Positions 54,194 to 64,000 of a stretch of DNA of 64,000 nt are shown here, one piece after another. How positions within the stretch are numbered: position 1 is the first letter of the stretch; every line of letters begins with the position of its first letter. The stretch is from Exiguobacterium aurantiacum (GTDB lineage: Bacteria; Bacillota; Bacilli; Exiguobacteriales; Exiguobacteriaceae). The notes beneath the pieces are model-generated. The model did no database searches. It saw only the letters and a list, made by a program, of their open reading frames with translations, and was not told the origin of the DNA. The DNA is taken from contig NZ_CP101462.1 in assembly GCF_024362205.1 (NCBI RefSeq), forward strand, positions 2,886,001 to 2,950,000, in the 5' to 3' direction. Both the position numbers and the translations under genes were made by a program.

Positions 54194-57100
54194 ATGGGGA
54201 AACCACAAGCACGTTCATTCAAACAAATGACCGGCCTCGCCTTATCAGCCGGACTCATCATCAGCAGCATGACGCCGATTGCGGCAAACGTACACGCAGA
54301 GACGTTGAACGCTTCAGACCTATTCATCTCGGAATACGTTGAAGGATCGAGCAACAACAAAGCGATTGAACTGTTCAATGGAACGAATGCGGCCATCGAC
54401 CTCTCGGCCTATAAACTTGAATTGTACGCGAACGGCGCGGCCACGCCAGGCACGACGCTCAACTTGACGGGGACACTTCAGCCAGGTGGCACGTACGTCA
54501 TCGTCAACGGCAGTGCGAACGATGCCTTGAAAGCGAAATCGAACGCAACGAGCGGTGTGACAAACTTTAACGGCGACGACACGCTCGTCTTGAAAAAAGG
54601 CGACACGGTGCTCGACGTCTTCGGTCAAGTCGGATTCGACCCGGGCACGAAATGGGGAACGACGGTCGCCACGGTGGACCAGTCGTTGGTTCGGAAAGAT
54701 ACGGTCACGACAGGGGATGCGAACGGCGCGGATGCGTTCGACCCGGCCACTGAATGGAACTCACAACCAATCGATACGTTCACGAACCTCGGATCGCACA
54801 CGTTCCAAGGCGTCGTCTATGGTGATGGCGGTACGGTCGAACCACCGGCACCGGTCACTCCAATCTCGATTAGTGACGCTCGTTCGAAAGCCGAAGGCGA
54901 AACGGTCACGATTAAAGGTGTCGTGACAGCTAAACTGGCAAATACGATTTCGATTCAAGATGCGACAGGCGGCCTCTCGGTCCGTCCGACGTCACTCGCC
55001 GTCAACGTCGGTGATGAAGTCGTCGTCACGGGTGCCATCGGTTCGTATCGTGAACTGCTTCAATTGAACAGCGCCGTCGTCGTGTCAAAACAAGCGGCGA
55101 GCGTCCCGCCTGCGCAAGTCCTCACAGGCGAACAGATTAATGAGGACGTCGAGTCTGAACTCGTCACCGTCAATAACGTCACCCTCTCAGGTAGCGGGCA
55201 AAACTTGACGGCGACGGACGGAACGAAAGAATTCGTCGTCCGTGACGAGCGCGGCATTCTCGATTTACAGACGGACGTCAACTACTCGTCAATCACAGGG
55301 ATCGTGCAACAGTTTGATAACACGTATCAAATCATCCCACGTGACGTGTCTGACACGGTCATTGACGCGTCGGTACTCCGCCCGGCCACAGCGAAGCCAG
55401 GTGCGGGCACGTTCGTCGGTCCACAAGACGTGACGCTCTCGACGACGACAGCGGGCGCCGACATCTATTACACGCTCGACGGGTCGGACCCGAAAGTGAA
55501 CGGCACGCTCTATACAGCACCTGTTCGCATCGAAACGACGAAAACGCTCAAAGTCGCCGTCAAATCGGGTGATGCGTTCAGCGCCGTAACAACATATGAC
55601 TATAAGATCACAGATAAAATTCGCATCCATGATATTCAAGGTGCGAGCCACACGTCACCGCTGAACGGCCAGACGGTCGAAGGCGTCGAAGGAATCGTCA
55701 CGTACTCATTCGTCTCACTGGGTACGACATACTACTATATTCAAACGCCTGACATGGAAGCCGATCAAGATGCGCGTACGTCAGAAGGCATCATCTTGTA
55801 TGGCGGACGTTCGATCGCAGGCATCCAAGTCGGTGACCTCGTCAGCGTGAAAGGTCTCGTCAGCGAGTACGCCATCGAAGGATATAGCGACCGCCAACAG
55901 ACGGACATGAAGATGACGCAAATCGATACGCGTAACGGCAGTGTCAGCGTCGTTAAGAGCGGCGTCGCACTTCCGACGCCAGTGAAGATTGACGAGTCGA
56001 ACTTGCCGACTGAGTTTATCGACAGCGATGCCCTCGCCGTCTTCAATCCGGACAAAGACGCCATTGACTTCTGGGAGAGCCTTGAAGGGATGCGCGTCGA
56101 GACGGGCAACCTCAAATCAGTCTCCCCGCAACAAAACGGCGACCTCGTGACCGTGCTCGAGAGCACGCCTGTCGAGACGTTCAACGGAGGAATCCTTTTG
56201 AAGAAAGATGACGCCAATCCGGAACGGATCCAATTCCGTCTCGAGCCGAACGTAGAAGCACGTGACTTCGATGTCGCGACTGGTGACCGTTTCAACGGCC
56301 CAATCGTCGGGGTCGTCGGTTATTCGTATGGGAACTACAAGATTCAAGCTGGTCTCGATGAGATGAAGGCATCCTTCGTCAAAGGTGATGCCAAACGTGA
56401 GACGACGTTCATCGAAGCGAAAGAAGATAAATTGACGATCGCTTCGTATAACTTGGAGAACTTCTCGAACAACTTGAAAGAGACGTCGGATGAGAAGGCA
56501 CTCAAACTCGCGAAAGCATTCGTTGAAGAGTTGAACAGTCCCGACATCATCGGCGTGACCGAAGTTCAAGACAACAACGGGCAAAGCACCGGAGATGCTG
56601 CAGCTGACCAAAGCTATCAGCGTTTGATTGACAACATCGTCGCCGTCGGCGGCAAGACGTACAAGTACGTCAACATCGATCCTGAGAACAATAAAGACGG
56701 CGGTGCACCGAACGCCAACATCCGTGTCGGCTTCTTGTATAACCCTGAGCGCGTCTCGCTCACAGAGGGTATCCCTGCCGGTGACGCGACGACGGCTGTC
56801 GGCTATGAGAACGGGAAATTGACGCATAACCCGGGCCGGATCGAGCCACTCGACCCAGCCTTCAACAGCTCACGCAAGCCGCTCGCAGCCCAGTTCGACT
56901 TCCAAGGCGAGAACGTCGTCGTCATCGCCAACCACTGGAATTCAAAAGGTGGCGATACTGGTTTCTTCGGTTCACAGCAACCGGTCGTCCTCGGCAGTGA
57001 AGTACAACGTAAGAAAATCGCACAAATCGTCCATGACTTCGTCGCTGACGTGAAGACGGACAATCCGGACGCGAACGTCGTCGCCCTCGGTGACTTCAAC

Positions 57101-57700
57101 GACTTCGAATTCTCGGATGCGATGCAAATCTTCAAAGGTGACTTGATGACGAACATGGTCGAAAAAGTGCCAGCCGTCGACCGTTACTCATACGTCTACC
57201 AAGGCAACTCGCAAGTGCTCGACCATATCCTCGTGTCGAACCGTTTAGCGGCGACGACCGAGATCGATATGATTCACGTCAACGCGGACTTCACGGAGAT
57301 GTCAGGCCGCGCCAGTGACCACGATCCGGTCCTCGCACAAATCGATCTCACTCCGGAGCCAGAAGTTGAATTGACGCGTTACACGGTCGAGAACAACAAG
57401 GCTGCACGCCTCGTCCTTCAAGACGACTTCATCGGCGTGACGATTGGCAAAGGCACGAACTTCAAGAACGGTATCTTCATACGTGGCGCTTACACTGAAT
57501 TGACAGGTGAACCGCTCAAAAACGTTGTCGTTCAAGTGAAACCGAAACAAGCTGGCGCCATCATCGACTTCGACGGCGCAACGGTCAAAGAAGTCATCGT
57601 CGACGGCACGAACTTGGCCGAGATTCGTGGAGCCGAAAATGTGAAACGAATCAGTTACACGAAAGGCGCATCCGCGAAAACGGTCGTCATCAAGAAATAA
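54194..57700 (+). CDS. Secreted multidomain endonuclease (lamin-tail, OB-fold, EEP)
   Basis: 1168 residues. Signal peptide (about 1-36, ending VHA), lamin-tail domain (about 40-135, LFISEYVEGSSNNKAIELFNG), an OB-fold domain (about 225-315), a chitobiase C-terminal-like domain (about 395-460, IYYTLDGSDPKVNG), a second OB-like region (about 475-600), and an endonuclease/exonuclease/phosphatase domain (about 740-1045) with ASYNLENF, VTEVQDN, LGDFNDFEF and SDHDPV. It ends without LPXTG. It probably degrades extracellular DNA for phosphate or carbon, or in biofilms. ATG 54194 follows AAGGGAG. Confidence 0.9.
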   Translation: MGKPQARSFKQMTGLALSAGLIISSMTPIAANVHAETLNASDLFISEYVEGSSNNKAIELFNGTNAAIDLSAYKLELYANGAATPGTTLNLTGTLQPGGTYVIVNGSANDALKAKSNATSGVTNFNGDDTLVLKKGDTVLDVFGQVGFDPGTKWGTTVATVDQSLVRKDTVTTGDANGADAFDPATEWNSQPIDTFTNLGSHTFQGVVYGDGGTVEPPAPVTPISISDARSKAEGETVTIKGVVTAKLANTISIQDATGGLSVRPTSLAVNVGDEVVVTGAIGSYRELLQLNSAVVVSKQAASVPPAQVLTGEQINEDVESELVTVNNVTLSGSGQNLTATDGTKEFVVRDERGILDLQTDVNYSSITGIVQQFDNTYQIIPRDVSDTVIDASVLRPATAKPGAGTFVGPQDVTLSTTTAGADIYYTLDGSDPKVNGTLYTAPVRIETTKTLKVAVKSGDAFSAVTTYDYKITDKIRIHDIQGASHTSPLNGQTVEGVEGIVTYSFVSLGTTYYYIQTPDMEADQDARTSEGIILYGGRSIAGIQVGDLVSVKGLVSEYAIEGYSDRQQTDMKMTQIDTRNGSVSVVKSGVALPTPVKIDESNLPTEFIDSDALAVFNPDKDAIDFWESLEGMRVETGNLKSVSPQQNGDLVTVLESTPVETFNGGILLKKDDANPERIQFRLEPNVEARDFDVATGDRFNGPIVGVVGYSYGNYKIQAGLDEMKASFVKGDAKRETTFIEAKEDKLTIASYNLENFSNNLKETSDEKALKLAKAFVEELNSPDIIGVTEVQDNNGQSTGDAAADQSYQRLIDNIVAVGGKTYKYVNIDPENNKDGGAPNANIRVGFLYNPERVSLTEGIPAGDATTAVGYENGKLTHNPGRIEPLDPAFNSSRKPLAAQFDFQGENVVVIANHWNSKGGDTGFFGSQQPVVLGSEVQRKKIAQIVHDFVADVKTDNPDANVVALGDFNDFEFSDAMQIFKGDLMTNMVEKVPAVDRYSYVYQGNSQVLDHILVSNRLAATTEIDMIHVNADFTEMSGRASDHDPVLAQIDLTPEPEVELTRYTVENNKAARLVLQDDFIGVTIGKGTNFKNGIFIRGAYTELTGEPLKNVVVQVKPKQAGAIIDFDGATVKEVIVDGTNLAEIRGAENVKRISYTKGASAKTVVIKK

Positions 57701-57733
57701 CAGTTGAATCGATTTTTCTTCAGATTCTTCATG

Positions 57734-57760
57734 CCGCAGACAGATTGTCTGCGGTATTTT
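57734..57760 (+). terminator. Terminator after the nuclease gene
   Basis: CCGCAGACA (57734-57742) pairs with TGTCTGCGG (57746-57754), followed by TATTTT. Confidence 0.82.
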
Positions 57761-57822
57761 GCGTTTTCATTCGCAAAATTCGGGGATTAAGTAGAAGATG
57801 CTGATTATCGGAGGATGACGTC

Positions 57823-59028
57823 ATGGAGATGCATAACGGGAATTTATATTGGTCGATTACGGAATCGGAACAGATCGTCTTACAGAAACCAATCAAGAAA
57901 GAACGCTACGACGTACTCGTCATCGGCGCAGGCATGTCCGGGACACTGACGGCCTATACGCTTCACAAGGACGGTGTCGATTTCGCCGTCATCGACCAAG
58001 GGAAAGTCGGGGCTGGGAGTACGGCGGCGAACACGGGACTCATCCAATACTCGAACGACATTATGTTGCATGAACTCGCCGAGCAAATCGGTGAAGAAGA
58101 CGCCGTCCGTTTCTATAAACTGTGCGCCGAGGCGGTTGATGCGCTCGACGAGGTCGCCGAGACGGTCGATGCCAAAGACGTCTATATTCGACGCGATAGT
58201 CTTTGCTTTGCCAGCAGTGAGGCAGATGTCTCCAAATTGAAACGGGAGTATGAGATGCTGACGAAACATGGGCTTCAAGCCGAATGGCTCGACCGGGAGG
58301 CGTTACAGGAACGGTACCCGTTCGATAAACCGGCCGGCTTGGTCACGAACGGGGACGCCGAGGTCAATCCGCTCACGCTCAGCCGTCAGGTCGTCCGTTA
58401 CTTGTCGACACAGAACGTCCCAATCTTTGAAGAGACGGACGTCACGGACGTCGTCGCCGATGGAGATGACTGGCTCGTCTTGACACCCGCGGGAACGTTC
58501 AAGGCAGGTCATGTCATCTTTGCGACGGGCTATCGTCCTGCCCCGCTCCTCGATACCCATCGCATCGAGCTCAACCGTTCCTATGCGATCGCGACGAATC
58601 CCGTACCCGATTTTAAAGAATGGGACGGTCAGGCGCTCATTTGGGAGACGAAACGACCTTACCTCTATTTGCGGACGACCGTCGACGGCCGGATTATCGC
58701 CGGCGGGCTCGATGAAGAAAAAGCAGAGACCCCGCATAGCGAGGCGCTCATCCAAAGACGGGCCGAACGGTTGCGGCGAGAAGTCGAGGCTTTGTTCCCG
58801 ATGTATGAATTGACAGTTGAATATGCTTGGGTGGCCCTGTTCGGCGAGTCAATCGACCAGCTGCCCTTTATCGGGGAACATCCAGACCGACCGAACCTCT
58901 TCTATCTACTCGGATATGGGGGTAACGGCACGGTGTACAGTATGTTAGGTTCTAAAATCTTGAGCGAGTTGGTTCGCGGCATCGATCATCCAGATGCTCG
59001 GATTGTACGATTAGATCGGACACGTTAA
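57823..59028 (+). CDS. FAD-dependent oxidoreductase, DAO family
   Basis: 401 residues. A dinucleotide-binding motif DVLVIGAGMSGTLTAY (30-45, with GxGxxG at 35-40) and DAO-family segments (VGAGSTAANTGLI, SYAIATNP, ESIDQLPFIG). It resembles glycine/D-amino acid oxidase-like proteins such as OrdL. The N-terminal extension before the FAD motif has no signal peptide. ATG 57823 follows GGAGGATG. The substrate is unknown. Confidence 0.88.
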   Translation: MEMHNGNLYWSITESEQIVLQKPIKKERYDVLVIGAGMSGTLTAYTLHKDGVDFAVIDQGKVGAGSTAANTGLIQYSNDIMLHELAEQIGEEDAVRFYKLCAEAVDALDEVAETVDAKDVYIRRDSLCFASSEADVSKLKREYEMLTKHGLQAEWLDREALQERYPFDKPAGLVTNGDAEVNPLTLSRQVVRYLSTQNVPIFEETDVTDVVADGDDWLVLTPAGTFKAGHVIFATGYRPAPLLDTHRIELNRSYAIATNPVPDFKEWDGQALIWETKRPYLYLRTTVDGRIIAGGLDEEKAETPHSEALIQRRAERLRREVEALFPMYELTVEYAWVALFGESIDQLPFIGEHPDRPNLFYLLGYGGNGTVYSMLGSKILSELVRGIDHPDARIVRLDRTR

Positions 59029-59053
59029 TCCCCTGACATCAGGGGATTTTTTG
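59027..59053 (+). terminator. Terminator after the oxidoreductase gene
   Basis: AATCCCCTGA (59027-59036) pairs with TCAGGGGATT (59039-59048), followed by TTTTT. Confidence 0.88.
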
Positions 59054-59078
59054 ATACATAAGAATTGGAGTGATTTAG

Positions 59079-59741
59079 ATGACAACGAAACGAAAACCGA
59101 GATGGGTATACCGCCTAAGGCGCGCTCTTCTCTTCATACCCGCCATCGTCTTGACAGTCTATGCTTGGCCGCATGAGCCTGCCGATGAGGAAATCGATGA
59201 CGCGGCCGCACAAACAGACGTAACGCGCGAAACAGGACGCTATACGATTGTAGCGAGGCAGGCCGTGAAAGAAGACGAATCCGTTCGTTATGCGTACGAC
59301 GTTGTCGTACATGGCCAACCTGATGTGGAGACGCTCCAATCCATCAGCCACGATGTGATTGACGAGGTGACGGCTCGCGACACGTTTCAAGCCGCCCTCA
59401 TCCGTTTTTATGACCACGAAGCCTACGTCGGTACAGAATCCCCGCTTGGTGAGGCCGTATTTGCGCCCGATGGGGACTGGAGTCTCGCTGACATGACAGA
59501 ACCAGGTACCTATGAAGACATGACGTTCGGGTGGCAGTTGATAGAGAAAGAATGGGACGCCCAACTAACCGACCAGGAAGCAAATGTCTGGGAAGCATGG
59601 AATCGTGTCTACGAAGCGGAACAGTCGGACGATCCGGACTTGAAAGCGAAGGTGACCCGCGCCATTTCCACGAAATACGACTTGAATCCAGAAACCGTCC
59701 AACAAATCGTATTAAAGCAGAACGTTTGGGCCGCGTTATAA
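59079..59741 (+). CDS. Membrane-anchored or exported protein, unknown function
   Basis: 220 residues with a basic N-terminus and one hydrophobic helix (LRRALLFIPAIVLTVYAW), then an acidic domain that includes VRYAYDVVVHGQPDVETLQS and ends LNPETVQQIVLKQNVWAAL. The helix may be an anchor or an uncleaved signal. ATG 59079 follows TTGGAG. The family is not recognised. Confidence 0.6.
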   Translation: MTTKRKPRWVYRLRRALLFIPAIVLTVYAWPHEPADEEIDDAAAQTDVTRETGRYTIVARQAVKEDESVRYAYDVVVHGQPDVETLQSISHDVIDEVTARDTFQAALIRFYDHEAYVGTESPLGEAVFAPDGDWSLADMTEPGTYEDMTFGWQLIEKEWDAQLTDQEANVWEAWNRVYEAEQSDDPDLKAKVTRAISTKYDLNPETVQQIVLKQNVWAAL

Positions 59742-59760
59742 CCTGAATCCTCCAGAAAAA

Positions 59761-59814
59761 ATACATTTAATTTCCCTTTATTTGGTTAAATATATAATTG
59801 TACACTAAATGTAT
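59761..59814. repeat. Inverted repeat ATACATTTA / TAAATGTAT around a TATAAT
   Basis: Perfect 9-bp arms at 59761-59769 and 59806-59814 enclose TATAAT (59793-59798), just ahead of the heparinase-like pseudogene. It could be an operator pair or a chance AT-rich repeat. Confidence 0.3.
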
Positions 59815-59853
59815 ACATGCAACCGATTGAACGGCCAAAGAAAAGAAGACGTT

Positions 59854-61664
59854 ATGAAACGATTGATCATTTTGTGGGTGCTATTGTTCGTCATGGGTTC
59901 TACTATGACGCCACCATCCGCCGAGGCCGTGACGACTCCTCCCTATGAGGTGAGCGCTCCTTCCGGCACAACGCTCTATCAATTTGTCGGCAAGACACTC
60001 AAGCCGAAAGGGAACTGGTATATCCCCTCCCCGCCCTATCAGTTGCGTGTCCCGAACATCGATACATACTGCTTCGACGTCAGCGTCCCTGAGGTCGACT
60101 CGAAGTCATTCAAGTTCCAAATCCATTACTTCACGACGTTGAACCAGTTGACACAAGCGTACGCGGTGACCGGGAACAATGAGTATCTCCGTTACGGAAA
60201 GCGGATCGTGACGAGTTGGACCAAGCAATATCCGGCTGCGAACTACAAACGCTATCCATGACCGTATCATGATCACGGCACGGCGATTCGGACATTCCAT
60301 CTGTTCAACTTTTGGAACGAGTTCCGTTCGTCCACCGTCAACACCGATCCGGCGTTCTCGCAACTGTTCGCCAAGACGCTGTATGAGCATGCGTCGCTCC
60401 TCGCGACGCCGAGCTTTTATAAACCGAACAACAACCACGGCATGTTCCAAGATATGGCGTTGACCGCTGTCGCGGAGACACACCGGAGTTTCTATCGCTG
60501 TGGCGTGCCCTCGCGACGAACCGTCTCACGCAGCAATTGAACCATAGCTTGAGCACGGACGGCGTCCACCTTGAACACTCGCCGTTCTATCAGATTTATT
60601 TATACGACACGCTCGCCCGTTTCAACGACTGGGCCGCCGCTAACCGGTTCGCCTTGTCGAGCCGGATGCGGGATGTCAAAAACATGCCTGGTGCACTGAC
60701 GTACATGTTGAAACCGAATGGGACGTTGCCGATGTTCGGCGACACCCCGTCCATCGTCCACCGTCCGGACGCGATTCCCTATATCGAGCGCTATCCGCAC
60801 TTGTACTATGCGATGACGCAAGGGCAATCGGGGACGCAACCGTCGACCCGGGTCGGCAAGCTGTCGAACCAGTACGCCTTCTTCCGTCAACATTGGGGTG
60901 GCAACGCCGGTCCGGTCCGTGATTCGGTTCAAGTGATGATGACGGCTGGCTATCACAGCAACATCCACAAGCACGCCGACGACTTATCGATCGATCTTTA
61001 TGGTTACGGGCGTGATTTCCTCGTTGAGAGCGGTCGTTACGCCTATACGAACCGGTCCGAGCGGAAGGTCGTCATGCAGGCCGCGGCCCACAACACCGTC
61101 CACGTGGTAGGTAAGAACTTCAACTTGACGCCGAGCAACTTGCGGCGCAGTCAAATCACGTCGGTCGGTGCTTCGTCGACTCAATGGACGGCCGCCGGGA
61201 CGAGCGGACTGCTCGGTCAGGGGATGACGCACACTCGTCGCCTCGCCTACGACCGTGACGGAACAGTGCTCGTGTACGATGACATCACGAGTCCGACGAC
61301 GACCTCGTTCGTCCAACGGTTCCATCTTGGGACCGGTTTGAACCGCGTCTCGAGCGGAAGCCGTCATGCCTTGTTCAAAGACAAGGAAAACCGCTCCATC
61401 CACTTGTTGCAACTCGAGGTCGGCACGACCCCGAAAGTCGCCGTCGGTGCGAGTTACGTCTCATACCGCGACTATGATTGGCAACGCCGCAATCAAGTCG
61501 TGACGACCAGGCGCGGCAAGCAAGTCGAATATTTGACGCTGATTCATATCGGTGAGAAGACGACGAAAATCACATCCGCCACTGTTCAGACGACGGCGCG
61601 CCACTATGTCGTGCGCTACAAACTGTCGGACGGCAAGACGAAAACCTTATCCATGTTACGCTAA
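59854..61664 (+). pseudogene. Heparinase II/III family polysaccharide lyase, broken
   Basis: ATG 59854 opens with a signal peptide (MKRLIILWVLLFVMGSTM). The frame is stopped by TGA at 60259-60261 where the sequence reads YP-stop-PYHDHGTAIR; a tryptophan codon fits. It then continues in the same frame to about 60475-60490, where a frameshift is needed to join SLWRALATNRLTQQLN in another frame, which runs to 61664. The rest has the heparinase II/III core (MTAGYHSNIHKHADDLS and FLVESGRYAYTNRS). With one nonsense and one frame change it is a pseudogene unless sequencing errors explain both. Confidence 0.85.
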
Positions 61665-61692
61665 CCTCCATTTGGAAAATGGGGGTTTTTTC
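61664..61692 (+). terminator. Terminator after the heparinase-like pseudogene
   Basis: AACCTCCATTT pairs with AAAATGGGGGTT around GG with wobble, followed by six T. Confidence 0.82.
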
Positions 61693-61710
61693 TCGGTCGG
61701 TTAGGGAAAA
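61686..61710 (+). promoter_or_regulatory. Possible SigB-like promoter ahead of catalase
   Basis: GTTTTT (61686-61691), 13 bp, GGGAAA (61705-61710). It is near the SigB pattern, but overlaps the T tract of the preceding terminator, so chance is likely. Confidence 0.25.
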
Positions 61711-61772
61711 CTCGTTAAGTAGGCCAAAACGTGGCTTACAGCGGGTGCACATACTTAAAGGGAGGCAACAAC

Positions 61773-63782
61773 ATGGGGAACAAGAAAGAAGAGCAATTAA
61801 AACAACATATGATCGATAACGAGCAGCAAGCCGGGCTCACGACGAACCAAGGTCTAAAGATGGCGGAGGATGAGTTTTCGCTCAAAGCCGGGCGTCGTGG
61901 ACCGACGCTCATCGAGGATTTCCATTTCCGTGAAAAGATGACGCATTTCGACCACGAACGGATTCCTGAGCGCATCGTGCACGCGCGTGGCGTCGGCGCC
62001 CACGGAGAGTTCCAAGTATACGAGCCGCTCGCCGAGTATACAAAAGCCGATTTTTTAAATGATCCATCTAAAGTGACACCGGTGTTCGTACGTTTCTCGA
62101 CGGTACAAGGTTCGCGCGGTTCCGGGGACACCGTCCGCGACGTACGCGGATTCGCGACGAAATTTTACACCGATGAAGGCAACTATGACCTCGTCGGGAA
62201 CAATATGCCCGTCTTCTTCATCCAAGACGCCATCAAATTCCCGGACCTCGTCCACGCCGTGAAACCTGAGCCGCACACGGAAGTGCCGCAAGGCGGAAGT
62301 GCCCACGACACGTTCTGGGACTTCGTCGGTCAAAATCATGAGGCAGCTCACCACGTCATGTGGGCGATGAGCGACCGCGGCATCCCGCGCAGCCTGCGCA
62401 TGATGGAAGGGTTCGGCGTGCACACGTTCCGACTCGTCAACAAGGAAGGCAAGGCACATTTCGTCAAATTCCATTGGAAACCAAAACTTGGCGTCCATTC
62501 GCAAGTGTGGGACGAAGCACAAAAGGCGCTCGGCAAGAACGCCGACTTCCACCGCGTCGACTTGTATGAGGCGATCGATAAAGGCGATTACCCGGAATGG
62601 GAGCTCGGACTTCAAATCATCGCGGAAGAAGATGAGTTCAAATTCGACTTCGATATCCTCGACCCGACGAAACTTTGGCCGGAAGAAGACGTACCGGTCA
62701 AACTTGTCGGTAAGATGATGCTCAATCGAAACGTTGACAACTTCTTTGCTGAAACCGAGCAAGTCGCCTTCCACCCTGGCCACCTCGTGCCCGGCATTGA
62801 CTTCTCGAACGACCCGCTCCTTCAAGGACGCCTGTTCTCATACACGGATACACAATTGTCACGTCTCGGGGGACCGAATTTCCATCAACTCCCGATCAAT
62901 AAGCCGGTCTGTCCGTTCCATAACAACCAGCGCGACGGCATGCATCAGATGGCCGTCCATAAAGGACAGACGAGCTACCATAAAAACGCGCTCAACAACA
63001 ACCAACCAGAGCCCGTTCCAGCTGAGCAAGGCGGGTTCGAGCACTATCAAGAGAAAGTGGACGGCCATAAGATTCGGGGCCGGAGCGACAGCTTCCTCGA
63101 CTTCTATTCGCAGGCGAAGCTTTTCTATAACAGCATGACCGACGTCGAAAAGCAGCACATTCAAGACGCCTACAGCTTCGAGCTCGGCAAATGTGAGTCG
63201 GACATGGTCAAAGAGAACGCCGTCGACCTGTTGAATCGCATCGACCGTCACCTCGCCTCAGTCGTCGCTGACAATCTAGGTGTCGAGCTTCCGACCGAGA
63301 ACAATGAAGTCGTCTCGGACAAGACCTCACCGGCACTCAGCATGGCCAACACGATCGCGAAACCGGACACGAAGAGCGTCGCCGTCCTGCTCGCCGGAGA
63401 CGTCGATGCCGCGCAAGTGAAGGCGTGGGTCCAGGTGCTCGCCGACAACAAAGTCAATTACAGCCTCGTCGGGAAGAAATCGTACACGCTCGGCGACCTG
63501 AAAGTGAAAGAGACGTACGATACGGTCGACTCGAGCCTGTTCGACGCCGCTTTCCTCGTCAGCACGGCGACTTCGGTCGAAGACGACGTGCTCGAGTTCA
63601 TCGAGAACACGTATAAACACTTCAAGCCGCTCGCGTTGCATCTGCATCATGATGAAGTGCTCGACCATTGCCGCGTGAAGACGGACCAACCTGGCGTCTA
63701 CACGTTCAAACAACATAGTCTCGATGGCTTCGATACGTTTATCGACGGCATCGCGAAAGGCCGGTTCTGGGACCGCGCCTAA
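61773..63782 (+). CDS. katE: Large-subunit catalase (KatE/HPII type)
   Basis: 669 residues, larger than the small-subunit catalases of about 480-500 residues and typical of clade 2 enzymes with a C-terminal flavodoxin-like (class I GAT-like) domain (about 530-669). Distal H70 ([12 protein letters not shown]), Asn in [10 protein letters not shown] and the proximal Tyr in [13 protein letters not shown]. It destroys hydrogen peroxide in the cytoplasm. ATG 61773 follows GGGAGG; an in-frame start at 61731 is not supported. Confidence 0.93.
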   Translation: MGNKKEEQLKQHMIDNEQQAGLTTNQGLKMAEDEFSLKAGRRGPTLIEDFHFREKMTHFDHERIPERIVHARGVGAHGEFQVYEPLAEYTKADFLNDPSKVTPVFVRFSTVQGSRGSGDTVRDVRGFATKFYTDEGNYDLVGNNMPVFFIQDAIKFPDLVHAVKPEPHTEVPQGGSAHDTFWDFVGQNHEAAHHVMWAMSDRGIPRSLRMMEGFGVHTFRLVNKEGKAHFVKFHWKPKLGVHSQVWDEAQKALGKNADFHRVDLYEAIDKGDYPEWELGLQIIAEEDEFKFDFDILDPTKLWPEEDVPVKLVGKMMLNRNVDNFFAETEQVAFHPGHLVPGIDFSNDPLLQGRLFSYTDTQLSRLGGPNFHQLPINKPVCPFHNNQRDGMHQMAVHKGQTSYHKNALNNNQPEPVPAEQGGFEHYQEKVDGHKIRGRSDSFLDFYSQAKLFYNSMTDVEKQHIQDAYSFELGKCESDMVKENAVDLLNRIDRHLASVVADNLGVELPTENNEVVSDKTSPALSMANTIAKPDTKSVAVLLAGDVDAAQVKAWVQVLADNKVNYSLVGKKSYTLGDLKVKETYDTVDSSLFDAAFLVSTATSVEDDVLEFIENTYKHFKPLALHLHHDEVLDHCRVKTDQPGVYTFKQHSLDGFDTFIDGIAKGRFWDRA

Positions 63783-63794
63783 CGTGAACAGTTT

Positions 63795-63831
63795 AAGGAT
63801 TCGACCCAAATCGACGGGTCGAATCCTTTTT
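63795..63831 (+). terminator. Terminator after catalase
   Basis: AGGATTCGACCC (63796-63807) pairs with GGGTCGAATCCT (63816-63827), followed by five T. Confidence 0.93.
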
Positions 63832-63860
63832 ACGCGCTTCCCCTCTCCTCCACTCTAGCG

Positions 63861-63880
63861 ATATACTTGGTGGGGTATAT
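63861..63880. promoter_or_regulatory. Inverted repeat ATATAC-N8-GTATAT ahead of last gene
   Basis: A 6-bp inverted repeat with a G-rich centre (TTGGTGGG), somewhat like CsoR/CstR-type operators (TATACCCC-GGGGTATA). It lies 23 bp before the start of the last gene. Only one half is good, so this is a weak call. Confidence 0.3.
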
Positions 63881-63902
63881 AGCGTAAAGGAGGAATGACT
63901 AG

Positions 63903-64000
63903 ATGCGAAAAAAGATGGCTACATATGTGGAAAACCTCGAGCACCAAAGAAAGTTATATAAACAAACGCTAGTCATCGTCGTGCTCTCGCAAGTGTTCGG
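63903..64000 (+). CDS. Probable MFS transporter, N-terminal fragment
   Basis: ATG 63903 follows AAAGGAGG. The visible 32 residues (MRKKMATYVENLEHQRKLYK, then QTLVIVVLSQVF) have a short cytoplasmic start and the beginning of a TM helix, in a pattern common to MFS transporters of Bacillota. The window ends before any further motif, so the class is an inference. Confidence 0.45.
   Translation, partial: MRKKMATYVENLEHQRKLYKQTLVIVVLSQVF

Noticed and set aside
57734-57757. Possible third IS target hairpin
   Set aside because: The palindrome resembles terminators the IS uses but no IS end or duplication is present.
62055-62825. 256-codon frame opposite catalase
   Set aside because: A shadow of a strongly conserved enzyme; it has no ribosome site.

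Overview
The window looks like a chromosomal segment of a low-GC-phylum (Bacillota) bacterium with moderate GC, most likely Exiguobacterium or a close relative. This is inferred from strong AGGAGG-type ribosome sites, LicT/GlcT antitermination sites, CcpA cre boxes, a seven-gene Mrp antiporter and the overall protein style. No database search was possible. I saw no tRNA, rRNA, CRISPR array or prophage.

Layout. 1-1841: the end of a membrane-protein gene, then IS copy 1 (123-1817). 1842-6302: a minus-strand beta-glucoside operon licT-bglP-bglH with two RAT antitermination sites. 6314-9681: a response regulator, histidine kinase and AAA ATPase operon, divergent from a secreted DUF2680-like protein. 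9710-12654: a ZIP-like permease and a MutS2-like ATPase without an Smr domain, preceded by a leader peptide and attenuator-like structure. 12684-15754: a second PTS cluster (IIA, GlcT-type antiterminator, IICB). 15753-17873: two small membrane-protein genes with IS copy 2 (16014-17708) between them. 18022-26128: HtpX/LemA, an M20 amidohydrolase, a CNNM/CorC-type protein, a Crp-family regulator between two YdcZ-type transporters, a DJ-1-family protein and glycerol dehydrogenase. 26147-33591: small membrane proteins, a VanY-type carboxypeptidase, an IsdG-like monooxygenase, a HEPN-CBS protein, AzlCD, an HD-GYP protein and an MscS-related channel. 33816-42755: methylglyoxal synthase, two general-stress 17M-type proteins, a 2-hydroxyacid dehydrogenase, twin GTPases, a VOC protein, a formate/nitrite transporter and an alanine-type symporter. 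43175-50768: a secreted protein, small genes, and mrpABCDEFG. 51211-64000: an alpha-glucosidase, an esterase, a large secreted nuclease, an FAD oxidoreductase, a broken heparinase-like gene, a large catalase and the start of a probable MFS transporter.

How the genes work together. Two sugar-PTS clusters are each controlled by a BglG-family antiterminator acting on a leader terminator, with CcpA-type sites upstream. Several genes fit osmotic, alkaline and general stress: Mrp, the MscS-type channel, the 17M proteins, catalase and HtpX, some with SigB-like promoters. The two IS1182-type copies have each duplicated a 24-bp palindrome that was the hairpin of an intrinsic terminator. The most unusual finds are this hairpin targeting, the leader-peptide attenuator ahead of the MutS2-like gene, and the HEPN-CBS fusion.
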